Shown: positions 18,897 to 27,765 of the stretch, piece after piece
Numbering within the stretch: the stretch's first letter is position 1
How the letters are laid out: each line of letters opens with the position of its first letter
Origin: Catenovulum sediminis
GTDB lineage: Bacteria > Pseudomonadota > Gammaproteobacteria > Enterobacterales > Alteromonadaceae
Assembly (NCBI RefSeq): GCF_007289895.1
Contig: NZ_CP041660.1
Coordinates: 2,356,001 to 2,420,000 of the forward strand
Length of the DNA stretch: 64,000 nt
Reading direction: 5' to 3'
Made by a program: the position numbers and the translations under genes
The notes under the pieces: generated by a model
Databases searched by the model: none
What the model was told of the DNA's origin: nothing
Seen by the model: the letters and a program-made list of their open reading frames with translations, nothing else

Positions 18897-19115
18897 CGTT
18901 TTATTCCATTGGTCTGACTGAATTAATTAGGCGTTTTAGATTGCTATTACTTGATTATCGGTCAAAACAAATAAAACTGTAGTTTTCTCTGTGGTGCAAT
19001 CGGTAAACAGAGAACTCTATGTTTATTGTTATGTACATTAAACGTATTATAATGAAGAGCTTGTTGAGCGCTATAAAATAGGTCTTTTATGTCAGGTAGG
19101 AATCGCGAGGAAATT

Positions 19116-19882
19116 ATGATTGAGCCAGCTAAACCAGCAGATTTTAAAGCGCTGCAATGCTCTGAATGTTTAAAAGGAAATGATTTAGGCTTTGAATTTC
19201 ATATGGCTTTTCAGCCAATTGTCAATACCAACACAGGCTCTGTACTGGCTCAAGAAGCATTGGTACGCGGGCCTGAGAATCAAGGGGCTGGGTGGGTGTT
19301 TGAGCGTATAAACGATTCTAATCGTTATAGGTTTGACCAAGCATGTAGAGTTAAGGCGATTCAGCAAGCTTCCTTACTGGGGGAGACGCGTTACTTAATA
19401 TCAATTTTTTACCGAATGCGGTGTACAGACCAGAGCTCTGTATCAGAACGACTTTGGCTGCAGCGAAAGAATTTAATTTCCCACTTGATAGGTTGGTGTT
19501 TGAAATTACAGAAAGTGAAAAGTTGTCAGATTATAATCATCTACAAAATATTGTGGATCACTATAAGTCTTTAGGTTTTAAAATAGCGATTGATGACTTT
19601 GGGGCTGGTTACGCGGGCTTAAATCATTTAGCACAAATAGAAGCAGAGTTTGTTAAATTAGATATGGCGTTAATTCGCGATATTCAACATAAACCTAAAA
19701 ATCAAATTATTTTGCGCGGTATTGTACAAGTCTGTAATGAATTGGGTACAACAGTGATAGCTGAAGGAGTCGAATCTAAGAATGAACTCGACGTGTTGCA
19801 AGAAATGGGCATTGATATATTTCAAGGTTACTATTTTGCCAAACCCGGCTTTAAAAAATACCCAGAAATAGAAAACTTATAA
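19116..19882 (+). pseudogene. EAL-domain c-di-GMP phosphodiesterase, frameshifted
   Basis: Two overlapping frames together encode one EAL domain. Frame A gives FQPIVNTNTGSVLAQEALVRG. Frame B gives LVFEITESEKL, AIDDFGAGYAGL, VKLDMALI and IAEGVES. Adding one base between 19394 and 19395 joins them as RYLNINFLPNAVYRPE and yields a 255-residue protein with normal EAL motifs. The start at 19116 follows GAGGA by four bases; an ATG at 19089 would add nine residues. The intact enzyme would degrade c-di-GMP. The deletion is probably a sequencing error, since three other genes here show the same kind of lesion. Confidence 0.85.
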
Positions 19883-19895
19883 TGAATAGATTGAC

Positions 19896-19918
19896 TGGCA
19901 GGGATGAATTCCCTGCCA
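19896..19918. terminator. Hairpin between EAL gene and ppa
   Basis: TGGCAGGGA and TCCCTGCCA form a perfect 9-bp stem with a 5-base loop, between convergent stop codons. A T run is not obvious on either strand. Confidence 0.5.
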
Positions 19919-19925
19919 AATACTA

Positions 19926-20456
19926 TTAAGCTTTTTGCGCGCGCTCGTATGAAGAGACGATTTCAGCTTTTGCAGAGGCAGCGTCTTCCCAACCATCTAC
20001 TTTAACCCACTTGCCTTTTTCAAGTTCTTTGTAGCGCTCGAAGAAGTGAGTGATTTGTGCTTTCAATAATTCATCTAAATCATCAACGTCTTTTACATGA
20101 TCGTAAATTTTAGTCAATTTGCTAACCGGTACCGCAACGACTTTTGCGTCTTCACCTGACTCGTCCGTCATTTTTAATACGCCAACTGGACGACATTTAA
20201 TGACCGCACCTGGTACAAGTGGGTAGGGAGTAGGTACTAAAACGTCAACTGGGTCGCCGTCTAAAGATAAAGTGTCGTTTACAAAACCATAGTTGCAAGG
20301 GTAAAACATTGGGGTTGCCATAAAACGGTCTACCCAAACAGTCCCGGTATCTTTGTCTACTTCATATTTGATTGGATCTGCATTTGCAGGGATTTCAATA
20401 ATGACATTAATTTCTTCTGGCAGGTTTTTGCCCGCTGCAACATCAGATAAGCTCAT
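19926..20456 (-). CDS. ppa: Inorganic pyrophosphatase (family I)
   Basis: A 176-residue cytoplasmic enzyme, the same length as the E. coli protein, that hydrolyses pyrophosphate to drive biosynthetic reactions. The family signature DGDPVDV is present, preceded by [22 protein letters not shown] lies just before the ATG. It is monocistronic and divergent from purU. Confidence 0.96.
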   Translation of the reverse strand: MSLSDVAAGKNLPEEINVIIEIPANADPIKYEVDKDTGTVWVDRFMATPMFYPCNYGFVNDTLSLDGDPVDVLVPTPYPLVPGAVIKCRPVGVLKMTDESGEDAKVVAVPVSKLTKIYDHVKDVDDLDELLKAQITHFFERYKELEKGKWVKVDGWEDAASAKAEIVSSYERAQKA

Positions 20457-20546
20457 ATTTGTTCCTTAAAGTAGTTTGATTTATGAAAATTGGCCTTATT
20501 ATAACGTTAAGCAATAAAATGGCGAATAAAATAAGCTCAGAATAGG

Positions 20547-21404
20547 ATGACAATGAAAAGTTACCGTTTAGTGATTGATTGCCCAGATAAAGTGGGCATA
20601 GTGGCCGCAGTTTCAAAATTTTTAGCCGAGCATGGTGCTTCTATCGTCGAAGCGAACCACCATAGAGATACAACGGCCGGCTGGTTTTTTATGCGGCACG
20701 AATTTGAAGCTGATTCTATTGAGTTGAGTTTAGAGGCTTTCAAAGATGAGTTTGCACAGTTAGCGCAGCAATTTCAGATGAACTGGAAAATTGTTGATTC
20801 GTCTAAAAAACAAAATGTAGTGTTAATGGCAAGCCGTGAATCTCACTGTTTGGCAGATTTGTTGCACCGTTGGCACAGTGGTGAGCTGGATTGCAATATT
20901 GTTGCGGTTATTGCTAACCATGAACATTTACGCCATATGGCGCAGTGGCATGGATTACCTTATCATCATGTTACATTTGCAAAAGGTGATAAACAGGCTG
21001 CGTTTGATGAGGTACGTGAACTGATTTTGCAGTATGAAGCGGATACTGTTGTGTTGGCGCGTTTTATGCAAATTTTTCCGGATGTTTTATGTCAGGAATT
21101 TGCGGGTCGCGTTATCAATATTCATCATAGCTTTTTGCCTTCTTTTGCTGGTGCAAAACCTTACCATCAAGCTCATGAGCGTGGGGTAAAATTAATTGGC
21201 GCGACGTGTCATTATGTCACCGGAGATTTAGATGCGGGGCCGATTATTGATCAGGAAATTATCCGTATTAGTCACCGAGATTCGATTGAAGATATGGTGC
21301 GTAAAGGTAAAGAATGCGAAAAACAAGCATTAGCACGTGGCCTTAGGAGCCATATTGAAGATCGGGTGATTATTAACGGTAATAAAACGGTTGTCTTTGA
21401 TTAA
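20547..21404 (+). CDS. purU: Formyltetrahydrofolate deformylase
   Basis: A cytoplasmic enzyme that hydrolyses 10-formyl-THF to formate and THF, balancing one-carbon pools. The N-terminal ACT domain (about 1-85) starts with YRLVIDCPDKVGIVAAVS. The formyltransferase-fold domain (about 90-280) contains VINIHHSFLPSFAGAKPYHQA and IGATCHYVTGDLDAGPII. Length (285 residues) fits PurU. The first ATG (20547) overlaps an AGGATG; a second ATG at 20553 with AGGA five bases upstream is an equally likely start, giving 283 residues. Confidence 0.94.
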   Translation: MTMKSYRLVIDCPDKVGIVAAVSKFLAEHGASIVEANHHRDTTAGWFFMRHEFEADSIELSLEAFKDEFAQLAQQFQMNWKIVDSSKKQNVVLMASRESHCLADLLHRWHSGELDCNIVAVIANHEHLRHMAQWHGLPYHHVTFAKGDKQAAFDEVRELILQYEADTVVLARFMQIFPDVLCQEFAGRVINIHHSFLPSFAGAKPYHQAHERGVKLIGATCHYVTGDLDAGPIIDQEIIRISHRDSIEDMVRKGKECEKQALARGLRSHIEDRVIINGNKTVVFD

Positions 21405-21413
21405 TATTGTTTT

Positions 21414-21504
21414 GGGCTACGAGTTATGAGCTACGAGCTACGAGCTACGAGCTACAAGCTACGAGCTACAAGCTACAAGTAATGAGCTTCGAGCAACGAG
21501 TAAC
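21414..21504. repeat. Left heptamer tandem array (13 units of GAGCTAC type)
   Basis: Thirteen contiguous 7-bp units close to GAGCTAC. The central units are near-identical (GAGCTAC or AAGCTAC) and the edges are degenerate (GAGTTAT, AAGTAAT, GAGCAAC, GAGTAAC). The unit is the reverse complement of GTAGCTC, which ends the right-hand array. Confidence 0.9.
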
Positions 21505-21542
21505 AGAAGCTTGCAATTTATAATTTGTAGTTCGAAGTTTGC

Positions 21543-21578
21543 ACCTACATGTCAGGCTTAAAGGCCTGACATGTAGGT
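21543..21578. repeat. REP-like palindrome 1
   Basis: A perfect 15-bp stem runs from 21543-21557 to 21564-21578 with loop TTAAAG. The stem includes ACCTACATG and CATGTAGGT. It overlaps the next hairpin by two bases. The form resembles the TGTAGGT-stem-CCGACA REP elements common in marine gammaproteobacteria. Confidence 0.7.
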
Positions 21579-21594
21579 TGGTCTTTAGGCCAAC
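21577..21594. repeat. REP-like palindrome 2
   Basis: GTTGGTC and GGCCAAC form a 7-bp stem with one G-T wobble around the loop TTTA. Confidence 0.6.
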
Positions 21595-21627
21595 AAATGA
21601 ATAATGCACAATTGTCGAATTAAAATT

Positions 21628-21646
21628 GTCGGCCTAAAGGCCAGAC
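21628..21646. repeat. REP-like palindrome 3
   Basis: GTCGGCC-TAAA-GGCC-A-GAC forms a 7-bp stem with one bulged A. The TAAA loop is the complement of the TTTA loop of the previous palindrome, so the two elements are in opposite orientation. Confidence 0.55.
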
Positions 21647-21659
21647 TTACACTACCTGC

Positions 21660-21869
21660 GAAACTCGAAACTCGAAACTCGAAACTTGAAACTTGAAACT
21701 TGAAACTTGAAACTTGAAACTCGAAACTCGAAACTTGAAACTTGAAACTTGAAACTTGAAACTTGAAACTTGAAACTTGAAACTTGAAACTTGAAACTTG
21801 AAACTTGAAACTTGAAACTCGAAACTCGAAGCTCGAAGCTCGAAGCTCGTAGCTCGTAGCTCGTAGCTC
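21660..21869. repeat. Right heptamer tandem array (30 units of GAAACTT/C type)
   Basis: Exactly 30 contiguous 7-bp units with no indels. In order they are GAAACTC x3, GAAACTT x5, GAAACTC x2, GAAACTT x12, GAAACTC x2, GAAGCTC x3 and GTAGCTC x3. The last units are the reverse complement of the left array unit (GAGCTAC). Confidence 0.95.
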
Positions 21870-21985
21870 AAAATTCAAAATAGTTATATCTTTGCATCTA
21901 TTTTGTTAATAGAATACAAAAAACACCTTGTATTCGTATGACATATTATGTCATTATCAATTCAAATGGATCATGGAGTTAGACT

Positions 21986-22624
21986 ATGCTTGAATTTTTA
22001 TTGGCAGATGCCAATGTGATTTATAGTTCTGCGTTGGCATTGTTATTGGCATTAGCCATTTTTGAGGGGGGTGCGCAACTCGTTGGGTTTGGGATCTTGT
22101 CGCTGGTGGATGATGCGTTGCCAGATATTGATCTGCAAAGTGAAATGGACGCTGCTTCACTAGGGACCTTAGCTGCTTTAATGAGTTGGCTAAATCTGGG
22201 ACGTTTACCCTTTATGATGTGGTTAACGCTTTTTCTATCCTCTTTTGCAATTAGCGGGTTGGCGATACAAATGCTGTCAATCAAGCTTTCAAATACGTTT
22301 TTGCCCAACTTATTAGCCTTGCCGCTTTGTTTGTTTTTTACCGTATTTAGTTTGCATCATCTGGGGCACAAACTGTTACAAGTATTACCTAAAAACGAAA
22401 GTTCTGCTGTGAGTCACCAAACTTTTATTGGTATGGCTGGGCGTATTATTCGCGGAACGGCACGAGCCGATTTTCCAGCAGAAGCGGAAATTGTCGATCA
22501 GTTTAAACAGAAACATTTTGTCATGGTGGCACCTGAAGCACATGAATTGCCGACAGGTTGTCAGATTGTCATCGTAGAAAGGTCTGCAGGCGGGCATTAT
22601 ATTGCACGGCCTCTGGATATTTAA
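21986..22624 (+). CDS. yqiJ: YqiJ-like membrane protein with OB-fold domain
   Basis: A 212-residue inner-membrane protein with hydrophobic helices at about 10-35, 70-95 and 100-120. A C-terminal soluble part (about 140-212) resembles the OB/NfeD-like fold seen in YqiJ and fits the neighbouring flotillin. GGAG lies 8 bases before the ATG. Gene order yqiJ-yqiK is conserved in Enterobacteria and other gammaproteobacteria. NfeD/YqiJ proteins are thought to act with flotillin-like proteins in membrane microdomain organisation. Confidence 0.85.
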   Translation: MLEFLLADANVIYSSALALLLALAIFEGGAQLVGFGILSLVDDALPDIDLQSEMDAASLGTLAALMSWLNLGRLPFMMWLTLFLSSFAISGLAIQMLSIKLSNTFLPNLLALPLCLFFTVFSLHHLGHKLLQVLPKNESSAVSHQTFIGMAGRIIRGTARADFPAEAEIVDQFKQKHFVMVAPEAHELPTGCQIVIVERSAGGHYIARPLDI

Positions 22625-22648
22625 CCAAGGAAAAAGGAAACAAGCGTT

Positions 22649-24466
22649 ATGCAATCAACTTTTCAGATAGAAAACTTATATTTTATGGGTGTTGTAGCGG
22701 GTATCGGGTTGGTGAGTTTATTGCTCATCGGGATCATTTTTTCCAAACTCTACCAGCGTGCATCGAAAGAAGTGTCGTTTGTCAGAACCGGTTTGGGTGG
22801 CGAGAAAGTTATTAAAGATGGTGGAGCTATCGTTCTGCCTGTCTTGCAGGATATTATTCCGGTAAACATGAATACATTAAAGTTAGAAGTGCACCGTAGT
22901 GCAGATCAGGCGCTGATAACCAAAGACAGAATGCGCGTCGATGTAACAGTTGAGTTTTACTTAAGAGTTGCCCCAAATTCAGAAGCGATTGCCACTGCCG
23001 CGCAGACTTTGGGTAAACGAACCTTGCAAGTTGATGCACTAAAAGCGCTAATTGAAGGTAAGTTTGTTGATGTATTGCGCGCAAGTGCGGCCGAAATGTC
23101 GATGCAGGAATTGCACGAAATGCGCTCGGATTTTGTGCAGCGTGTGCAAAATAATGTGCGTATCGATTTAGAGAAGAACGGTTTAGAGCTAGAGTCTGTA
23201 TCGCTCACAGCAATGGACCAAACAGACCCTAAATTCTTCCGTGTCGACAATGCTTTTGATGCTGAAGGTTTAACTCAACTGACTAAAATTACAGAGGAAC
23301 GTAAAAAAGTCCGTAATGATATCGAGCGCGAAAACGAGACGCTGATTAAACAACGTAATTTAGAAGCGGAAGAACAACAACTAAATATTGCGCGTCAGTC
23401 AGAGCATGCCCGCATTCAGCAACATAGAGAAATTGAAGTGACGCGCGCGGCACAAAATGCAGAAATTGAAAAAGATAAAGCGAAACAAGAACAAGAGGCA
23501 CAGTTGGCACGCATTTCTGCAGAACGTTCGGTTGAAGAAGCACGTATCGCAAAAGAGCAAGAAATTGAAGCTCTAGAAATTGAAAAGCAAAAACGTTTGC
23601 GCGAAGCTGAAATTCGTTCACAAAGTTTGTTAGAAATCGCAGAGCAAGATAAAGCCATTGCGCTTGCGGCTAAATCAGAGCAAGAATCTGCCGCTAAGGC
23701 CGAAGCGAAAAAAGCAGAATCGTCAGCGGTAGCTGCAGAAGAGCAGGTTATTAGTGTGCGAGAAACTGCCGTAGCCGAACGTCGTAAGAATATTGAATTA
23801 ATCAAAGCAAAAGAAGAAGCTGAGAAAGCCGCAGTTTCAATTCAGGTTGCGGCAGAAGCAGAAAAATCAGCTGCGTTAGATAAAGCTGATGCACTAAAAA
23901 CAGAAGCGCAAGCACAAGCGGATAAAATTAATATTGCAGCAGAGGCCCAAGCAAAAGCTGAAAAAATTACCGCTCAAGCAAAAGCTGAAACTTACCGAGT
24001 TGAAGCAGAAGGTAAAAAAGCACTGCACGAAGCGGACAATTTATTGTCACAATCTCAGATTGAGTATCAACTAAAACTGGCCTTGTATAAACATTTACCT
24101 GAAATTGTACGTGAATCTGTTAAACCGATGGAGAATATTGACGGCATTAAAATTGTGCAAATGAATGGTGGTTTAATGGCGGGTTCAAACGGCTCACATG
24201 ATTCAGTGCAATCAAGTAATAATGTGGCTGATAGTGTTGCAGATGCCGCTTTACGCTATCGCAGTCAGGCACCTTTAGTGGATGCATTACTTAAAGAAGT
24301 CGGGATTGACGGACTAGGTAGTCAAGCGCTATCTCAGTTGACCCAATCTGTCTCGACAGCATCAGGGCAAGCTGAAATCAGTGAAAGTGCGACCCCGCTG
24401 CAAAACAATAATATTGCCAACAGTAAAGCCGTAAACAGCCCTGCAAATAATGGTGCTGCGCAATAA
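22649..24466 (+). CDS. yqiK: Flotillin-like protein YqiK
   Basis: A 605-residue membrane-anchored scaffold protein. An N-terminal membrane helix (about 8-33) is followed by an SPFH/PHB domain (about 40-220). A very long Ala/Glu/Lys-rich coiled coil (about 225-480) follows, with repeated heptads such as AEAQAKAEKITAQAKAE. The C-terminal tail is polar. It starts 24 bp after yqiJ. The next gene begins on the base after its stop codon. It probably organises membrane microdomains with YqiJ. Confidence 0.92.
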   Translation: MQSTFQIENLYFMGVVAGIGLVSLLLIGIIFSKLYQRASKEVSFVRTGLGGEKVIKDGGAIVLPVLQDIIPVNMNTLKLEVHRSADQALITKDRMRVDVTVEFYLRVAPNSEAIATAAQTLGKRTLQVDALKALIEGKFVDVLRASAAEMSMQELHEMRSDFVQRVQNNVRIDLEKNGLELESVSLTAMDQTDPKFFRVDNAFDAEGLTQLTKITEERKKVRNDIERENETLIKQRNLEAEEQQLNIARQSEHARIQQHREIEVTRAAQNAEIEKDKAKQEQEAQLARISAERSVEEARIAKEQEIEALEIEKQKRLREAEIRSQSLLEIAEQDKAIALAAKSEQESAAKAEAKKAESSAVAAEEQVISVRETAVAERRKNIELIKAKEEAEKAAVSIQVAAEAEKSAALDKADALKTEAQAQADKINIAAEAQAKAEKITAQAKAETYRVEAEGKKALHEADNLLSQSQIEYQLKLALYKHLPEIVRESVKPMENIDGIKIVQMNGGLMAGSNGSHDSVQSSNNVADSVADAALRYRSQAPLVDALLKEVGIDGLGSQALSQLTQSVSTASGQAEISESATPLQNNNIANSKAVNSPANNGAAQ

Positions 24467-24850
24467 GTGCCAAAGTTAACATTAATCAGAGGTTTGCCCG
24501 GCTCGGGCAAATCTACTTTAGCTGAAAAGCTTGCACAACAAACTTTTGCAGTACATCTAGAGGCGGATCATTTTTTCACGCAAGATGACGGAAGTTACCG
24601 CTACAATGCTAGACGAATTAAAGATGCGCATATTTGGTGTCAGGGGCAATGCGAGTATTATCTCTCGCTCGACTTTGATGTGATCGTAGCAAATACATTC
24701 GTCGAATTATGGGAGATGCAGATCTATCATCAATTGGCAGACAAATACCAAGCGGAGATAGAAGTTATTCACTGTAAAGGAACATGGCAGAATATCCACA
24801 ATGTTTCACAAGCCAGTATTGACGATATGAAAAAGCGCTGGCAGGCGTAA
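24467..24850 (+). CDS. Small P-loop kinase-like ATP-binding protein (AAA_33)
   Basis: A 127-residue cytoplasmic protein starting with GTG on the base directly after the yqiK stop. The Walker A motif is GLPGSGKST (about residues 9-17). The sequence LEADHFF after it resembles polynucleotide-kinase and N4BP2-type P-loop proteins. The tight junction suggests translational coupling with yqiK. Its substrate is unknown, and zeta-toxin-like activity has no support here because no antitoxin is adjacent. Confidence 0.78.
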   Translation: MPKLTLIRGLPGSGKSTLAEKLAQQTFAVHLEADHFFTQDDGSYRYNARRIKDAHIWCQGQCEYYLSLDFDVIVANTFVELWEMQIYHQLADKYQAEIEVIHCKGTWQNIHNVSQASIDDMKKRWQA

Positions 24851-24935
24851 AGCAAAACTCGGTTTACCATTTTGTTTTTAGTAATGAATCTCATTTGTGT
24901 TATCATGCTTGTTTTTATTTAACCAACATAAAGCC

Positions 24936-26006
24936 GTGCTAAAAATTTATTTACGTCGTATTCACCTCGCAATCGCTTGGGTGACTTGTTTATTTTTATT
25001 CATTCTAAGCTTAACAGGCGCAATTTTAATCTACGCAAAAGACATTCAACGTCTTGTTCATCCGCATATTTGGACTGTCGAACCAACAGACCGACCATTA
25101 AACATTGCCCACATTGCCCACATTGTACAAAAGGTGCAAAAAAAGGCGGGTTTTGACATTAATTTTATTACGGTGGAACAACAACCTGATTTAGCTTGGC
25201 AAGCACAGTTAAATAACGGTGACTACGTCAGCATTAACCCCTATACCGCTGAAGTATTACAGCGGTATGATTATTATCAAACCCTATACGGTTTTACCAT
25301 GGCGCTGCATCGGTGGTTAGTATTAAAAAATGAAGATGGTACAACACCGCTGCGCAATTGGGTTTCGAGTGTAGCGCTATTGCTGATTTTAGAAGTATTG
25401 ATTGGATTTATTCTTTGGATAAGACCGAAAAAAAGGCTGAAACGTTTAAAAGTAAAGTTTACTGCAAAACGTAAAGTTTTTTACAATCAAGTGCATACAG
25501 TATTAGGTGTTTATTTTTTTCTGCCTTTAATGCTGATTGCTTTTAGTGGTATTGCGTTTAACTGGTCACAACAAACAGCATGGCTGGTAGAAAAAGCACT
25601 CAATCAACCGATAGAGTACCGTAAACCTGCACCTTTGGTATTGTCAAAAGCAGCGGGTTATGACGTTGAAAACTCGATAAAACAAGGTATGTCAGCTTTG
25701 CCTGAGGCTCAGTTATATCGTGTTTATTTTCCAAACGAGACATCACAACCTTTAATGCTACGAATGCAGATGCCGGGAGAAACCCATGCATATAGTTATG
25801 TCTGGATGGATCCTTATACCGCGCAGGTATTGCAAGTTCAAGATGGAAGCAAGGCTGGCTTTTCAACCCAAGTCTGGAACTTTAGATATAAGTTTCACAT
25901 TGGTGATTTTGCAGGTCCAATTGTCCAGTTTCTCTGGTTCGTTATTTGTTTTTTTCCTGTGCTTTTTGCTGCTACAGGTGTCTATATGTGGGTTACTCGG
26001 AAGTGA
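24936..26006 (+). CDS. PepSY-associated membrane-helix protein
   Basis: A 356-residue inner-membrane protein with four helices, beginning RRIHLAIAWVTCLFLFILSL, which is typical of PepSY_TM proteins. PepSY-like extracytoplasmic segments lie between the helices, and the last helix ends near MWVTRK. Such proteins often sit beside TonB-siderophore receptors and may act as ferric reductases or in iron release. GTG at 24936 is chosen because the family starts directly at the basic helix; the GTG at 24897 would add 13 residues. A possible remnant of a receptor gene follows. Confidence 0.8.
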   Translation: MLKIYLRRIHLAIAWVTCLFLFILSLTGAILIYAKDIQRLVHPHIWTVEPTDRPLNIAHIAHIVQKVQKKAGFDINFITVEQQPDLAWQAQLNNGDYVSINPYTAEVLQRYDYYQTLYGFTMALHRWLVLKNEDGTTPLRNWVSSVALLLILEVLIGFILWIRPKKRLKRLKVKFTAKRKVFYNQVHTVLGVYFFLPLMLIAFSGIAFNWSQQTAWLVEKALNQPIEYRKPAPLVLSKAAGYDVENSIKQGMSALPEAQLYRVYFPNETSQPLMLRMQMPGETHAYSYVWMDPYTAQVLQVQDGSKAGFSTQVWNFRYKFHIGDFAGPIVQFLWFVICFFPVLFAATGVYMWVTRK

Positions 26007-26085
26007 GTTGGGTGAAATTGGTGTGCAAAGAGATGCGAAAGGGCTAGGGACTACGGTGAACTTAGGCGTAACCTATCAGTTCTAA
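26005..26085 (+). pseudogene. Possible remnant of an outer-membrane barrel gene
   Basis: Directly at the PepSY stop, another frame reads GEIGVQRDAKGLGTTVNLGVTYQF and then stops at 26083-26085. The alternating pattern and the terminal Tyr-Gln-Phe look like the last two strands of an outer-membrane barrel. No start codon or upstream part in this frame fits, so it may be what remains after deletion of a receptor gene. The fragment is short and could be coincidental. Confidence 0.35.
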
Positions 26086-26100
26086 TGGTTAATGATATTA

Positions 26101-26122
26101 AGAGTGTCAGCATTGGCACTCT
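26101..26122. terminator. Hairpin between PepSY region and VOC gene
   Basis: AGAGTGTC and GGCACTCT pair over 8 bp with one wobble around AGCATT. It lies between convergent genes and no clear T run follows. Confidence 0.35.
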
Positions 26123-26133
26123 AATATACTGAG

Positions 26134-26523
26134 TTATGCTTGATAAAGTTCAAGCGGTAGTCCATCAGGGTCCTGAAAAAAAGTGAATTGTTTGCCAGTG
26201 AGTTCATCTGTTCGTATTTCTTCTACTAGTATACCCTTTTTTTCTAGCTCAACTTTACTGTCGGCAACACTTTCAACGACAAAAGCTAAATGCCGTAGGC
26301 CTTGCGCTTCGGGTTTTGAAGGACGCTTGGGGGGATTCGGAAATGAAAATAGTTCAATCTGGCAATGTTGATTTACAGCCAAATCAAGTTTGTAGGAATC
26401 TCTGTGTTCTCTGTATGTCTCTGCGATAATAGGCAAGCCTAAAATTTGACAGTAAAAGTTTTTTGAGCGCTGATAATCTGAACAAATTATCGCTACATGA
26501 TGTACCGCTTTGAGTTTGATCAT
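26134..26523 (-). CDS. VOC-family protein, GloA2/YaeR-like
   Basis: A 129-residue protein, identical in length to E. coli YaeR. Typical stretches are VHHVAIICSDYQRSKNFYCQILG (split by variable sites), QIELFSFPNPPKRPS, GLRHLAF and FFQDPDGLPLELYQ. The vicinal-oxygen-chelate fold usually binds a divalent metal; the role of YaeR proteins (lactoylglutathione lyase-like) is not firmly established. It follows the YkgJ-like gene by 19 bp on the same strand, so the two may be cotranscribed. Confidence 0.88.
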   Translation of the reverse strand: MIKLKAVHHVAIICSDYQRSKNFYCQILGLPIIAETYREHRDSYKLDLAVNQHCQIELFSFPNPPKRPSKPEAQGLRHLAFVVESVADSKVELEKKGILVEEIRTDELTGKQFTFFQDPDGLPLELYQA

Positions 26524-26542
26524 ATAAATTTCCGATATTAAC

Positions 26543-26794
26543 TTATTGAGTTTGCGATTCTAAACTGGAGATAATGTAAAGTGCGCTTTCTTTACTGTCG
26601 CCACAGATGGCTGGGTCTGCGGTAAAGGCGCTACACACTTTTGGTCGCTCTGGTTGGTTAAATATTTTACAGAGATTATTTTCATCTAATTGAATACATC
26701 GTTCACCAGCTGCTTTACCGTGTGGCATCCCAGGAATGGGGGTTGTTATAGAGGGTGCGATACAACATGCACCGCAGCCAGGAATACACTGCAT
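26543..26794 (-). CDS. YkgJ-family cysteine-cluster protein
   Basis: An 83-residue protein with the YkgJ pattern: C-x3-C-x2-CC near the start (CIPGCGACC), then GERCIQLDENNLCKIF and PKVCSAF, a total of eight cysteines in the usual spacing for a metal or Fe-S site. Function is unknown. The ATG at 26794 is chosen because GGAG lies 8 bases upstream. The longer frame to 26827 would begin inside the rpoH terminator hairpin. Confidence 0.82.
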   Translation of the reverse strand: MQCIPGCGACCIAPSITTPIPGMPHGKAAGERCIQLDENNLCKIFNQPERPKVCSAFTADPAICGDSKESALYIISSLESQTQ

Positions 26795-26811
26795 AGGTAC
26801 TACTCCAAAAA

Positions 26812-26835
26812 CAAAAATAGCCGGCAAGCCGGCTA
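26812..26835 (-). terminator. Rho-independent terminator of rpoH
   Basis: On the minus strand, TAGCCGGC-TT-GCCGGCTA is followed by TTTTTG, a classic strong intrinsic terminator 29 bp after the rpoH stop codon. Confidence 0.85.
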
Positions 26836-26863
26836 CTTTAGCACAATATGAAGTTGTTTACTG

Positions 26864-27724
26864 TTACAGCTCGCCCATCGCGTTTTTCAGCTTTTTCATT
26901 GCGTTTGATTCTAGCTGACGTACACGCTCTGCAGACACACTATATTTTTCAGCCAGTTCTTGTAATGTGATTTTATTACCATCATCTAACCAACGGGCGC
27001 GAATAATGTCTTGGCTGCGTTCATCTAATGTTGCGATAGCATGCAATAATCGGCTGTTTGCATGATCTTCCCATTGATGGTTCTCTACATTTTCAGCAAC
27101 GTCTGAATGACTATCTTCTAAAAATTGAGCCGGAGCAAATGCGGTATCTTCATTATCATCATTGGTTAAATCAAAAGCCTGATCTTGATTGCTCATGCGG
27201 CTTTCCATTTCCAATACTTCGCTGCGGCTAACGCCTAAATCTCCAGCTACGCGGTCGACTTCTGCGTTATTAAACCAACCTAATCTTTTTTTAGATTTAC
27301 GTAGGTTAAAAAATAATTTACGTTGCGCTTTAGTGGTCGCAACTTTCACGATACGCCAGTTTTTAAGAACATATTCGTGAATTTCAGCTTTTATCCAATG
27401 CACTGCAAAAGAAACAAGTCGTACCCCAACAGAAGGGTCAAAACGTCTGACTGCTTTCATCAAGCCAACATTACCTTCTTGAATTAAGTCGGCTTGTGGT
27501 AACCCATAACCGGAATAGCTTTTAGCAATATGAACCACAAAGCGCAAATGCGACATAATTAATTGTTGTGCGGCTTCCAGATCACCGTCATTAAATAAAC
27601 GCTCAGCTAAACTTTTTTCCTGCTCGGCTGTTAGTACCGGGATACTGTTTACACTCTGGACATACGCATCAAGGCTCCCAGTATTCGGGATCAACATTAA
27701 GGCATTAGATGCAGAAGTTGTCAT
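26864..27724 (-). CDS. rpoH: Heat-shock sigma factor RpoH (sigma-32)
   Basis: A 286-residue sigma factor that directs RNA polymerase to heat-shock promoters. Region 2 contains [26 protein letters not shown] (split in the family by variable sites) and [20 protein letters not shown]. The RpoH box reads [17 protein letters not shown]. Region 4.2 ends with [23 protein letters not shown] lies 7 bases before the ATG. Two perfect CIRCE operators and a good sigma-70 promoter lie upstream, so transcription appears to be under HrcA-type repression as well as the usual post-transcriptional control. A strong terminator follows. Confidence 0.97.
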   Translation of the reverse strand: MTTSASNALMLIPNTGSLDAYVQSVNSIPVLTAEQEKSLAERLFNDGDLEAAQQLIMSHLRFVVHIAKSYSGYGLPQADLIQEGNVGLMKAVRRFDPSVGVRLVSFAVHWIKAEIHEYVLKNWRIVKVATTKAQRKLFFNLRKSKKRLGWFNNAEVDRVAGDLGVSRSEVLEMESRMSNQDQAFDLTNDDNEDTAFAPAQFLEDSHSDVAENVENHQWEDHANSRLLHAIATLDERSQDIIRARWLDDGNKITLQELAEKYSVSAERVRQLESNAMKKLKNAMGEL

Positions 27725-27765
27725 GATTCACTCCAGTTGTTTCAGTAAAACTTTTAAACGTGACT

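Larger units (their letters stand above)
21405..21985. other. 581-bp repeat-rich intergenic region
   Basis: Between purU and yqiJ. It contains a left 7-bp array (21414-21504), REP-like hairpins (21543-21646) and a right 7-bp array (21660-21869) in inverted orientation. The final 115 bp before yqiJ are AT-rich and presumably carry its promoter. No gene is supported; the open frames on the minus strand are by-products of the 7-bp repeat. Confidence 0.85.

Noticed and set aside
19392-19400. Programmed -1 frameshifting in the EAL gene
   Set aside because: No X-XXY-YYZ slippery heptamer or downstream pseudoknot is apparent, and three other genes show plain single-base losses in C/G runs.
21414-21869. 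CRISPR array
   Set aside because: The units are 7 bp, contiguous and without spacers, and no cas gene is near.
21585-21878. Minus-strand frames encoding repeated KFQVSSF-type peptides
   Set aside because: They arise because a 7-bp repeat leaves all three frames open with a 7-residue period; there is no start context, and nothing outside the repeat is coding.
24467-24850. Zeta-type toxin for the small P-loop protein
   Set aside because: No antitoxin gene is adjacent, and it sits tightly behind yqiK; only a general P-loop kinase call is supported.
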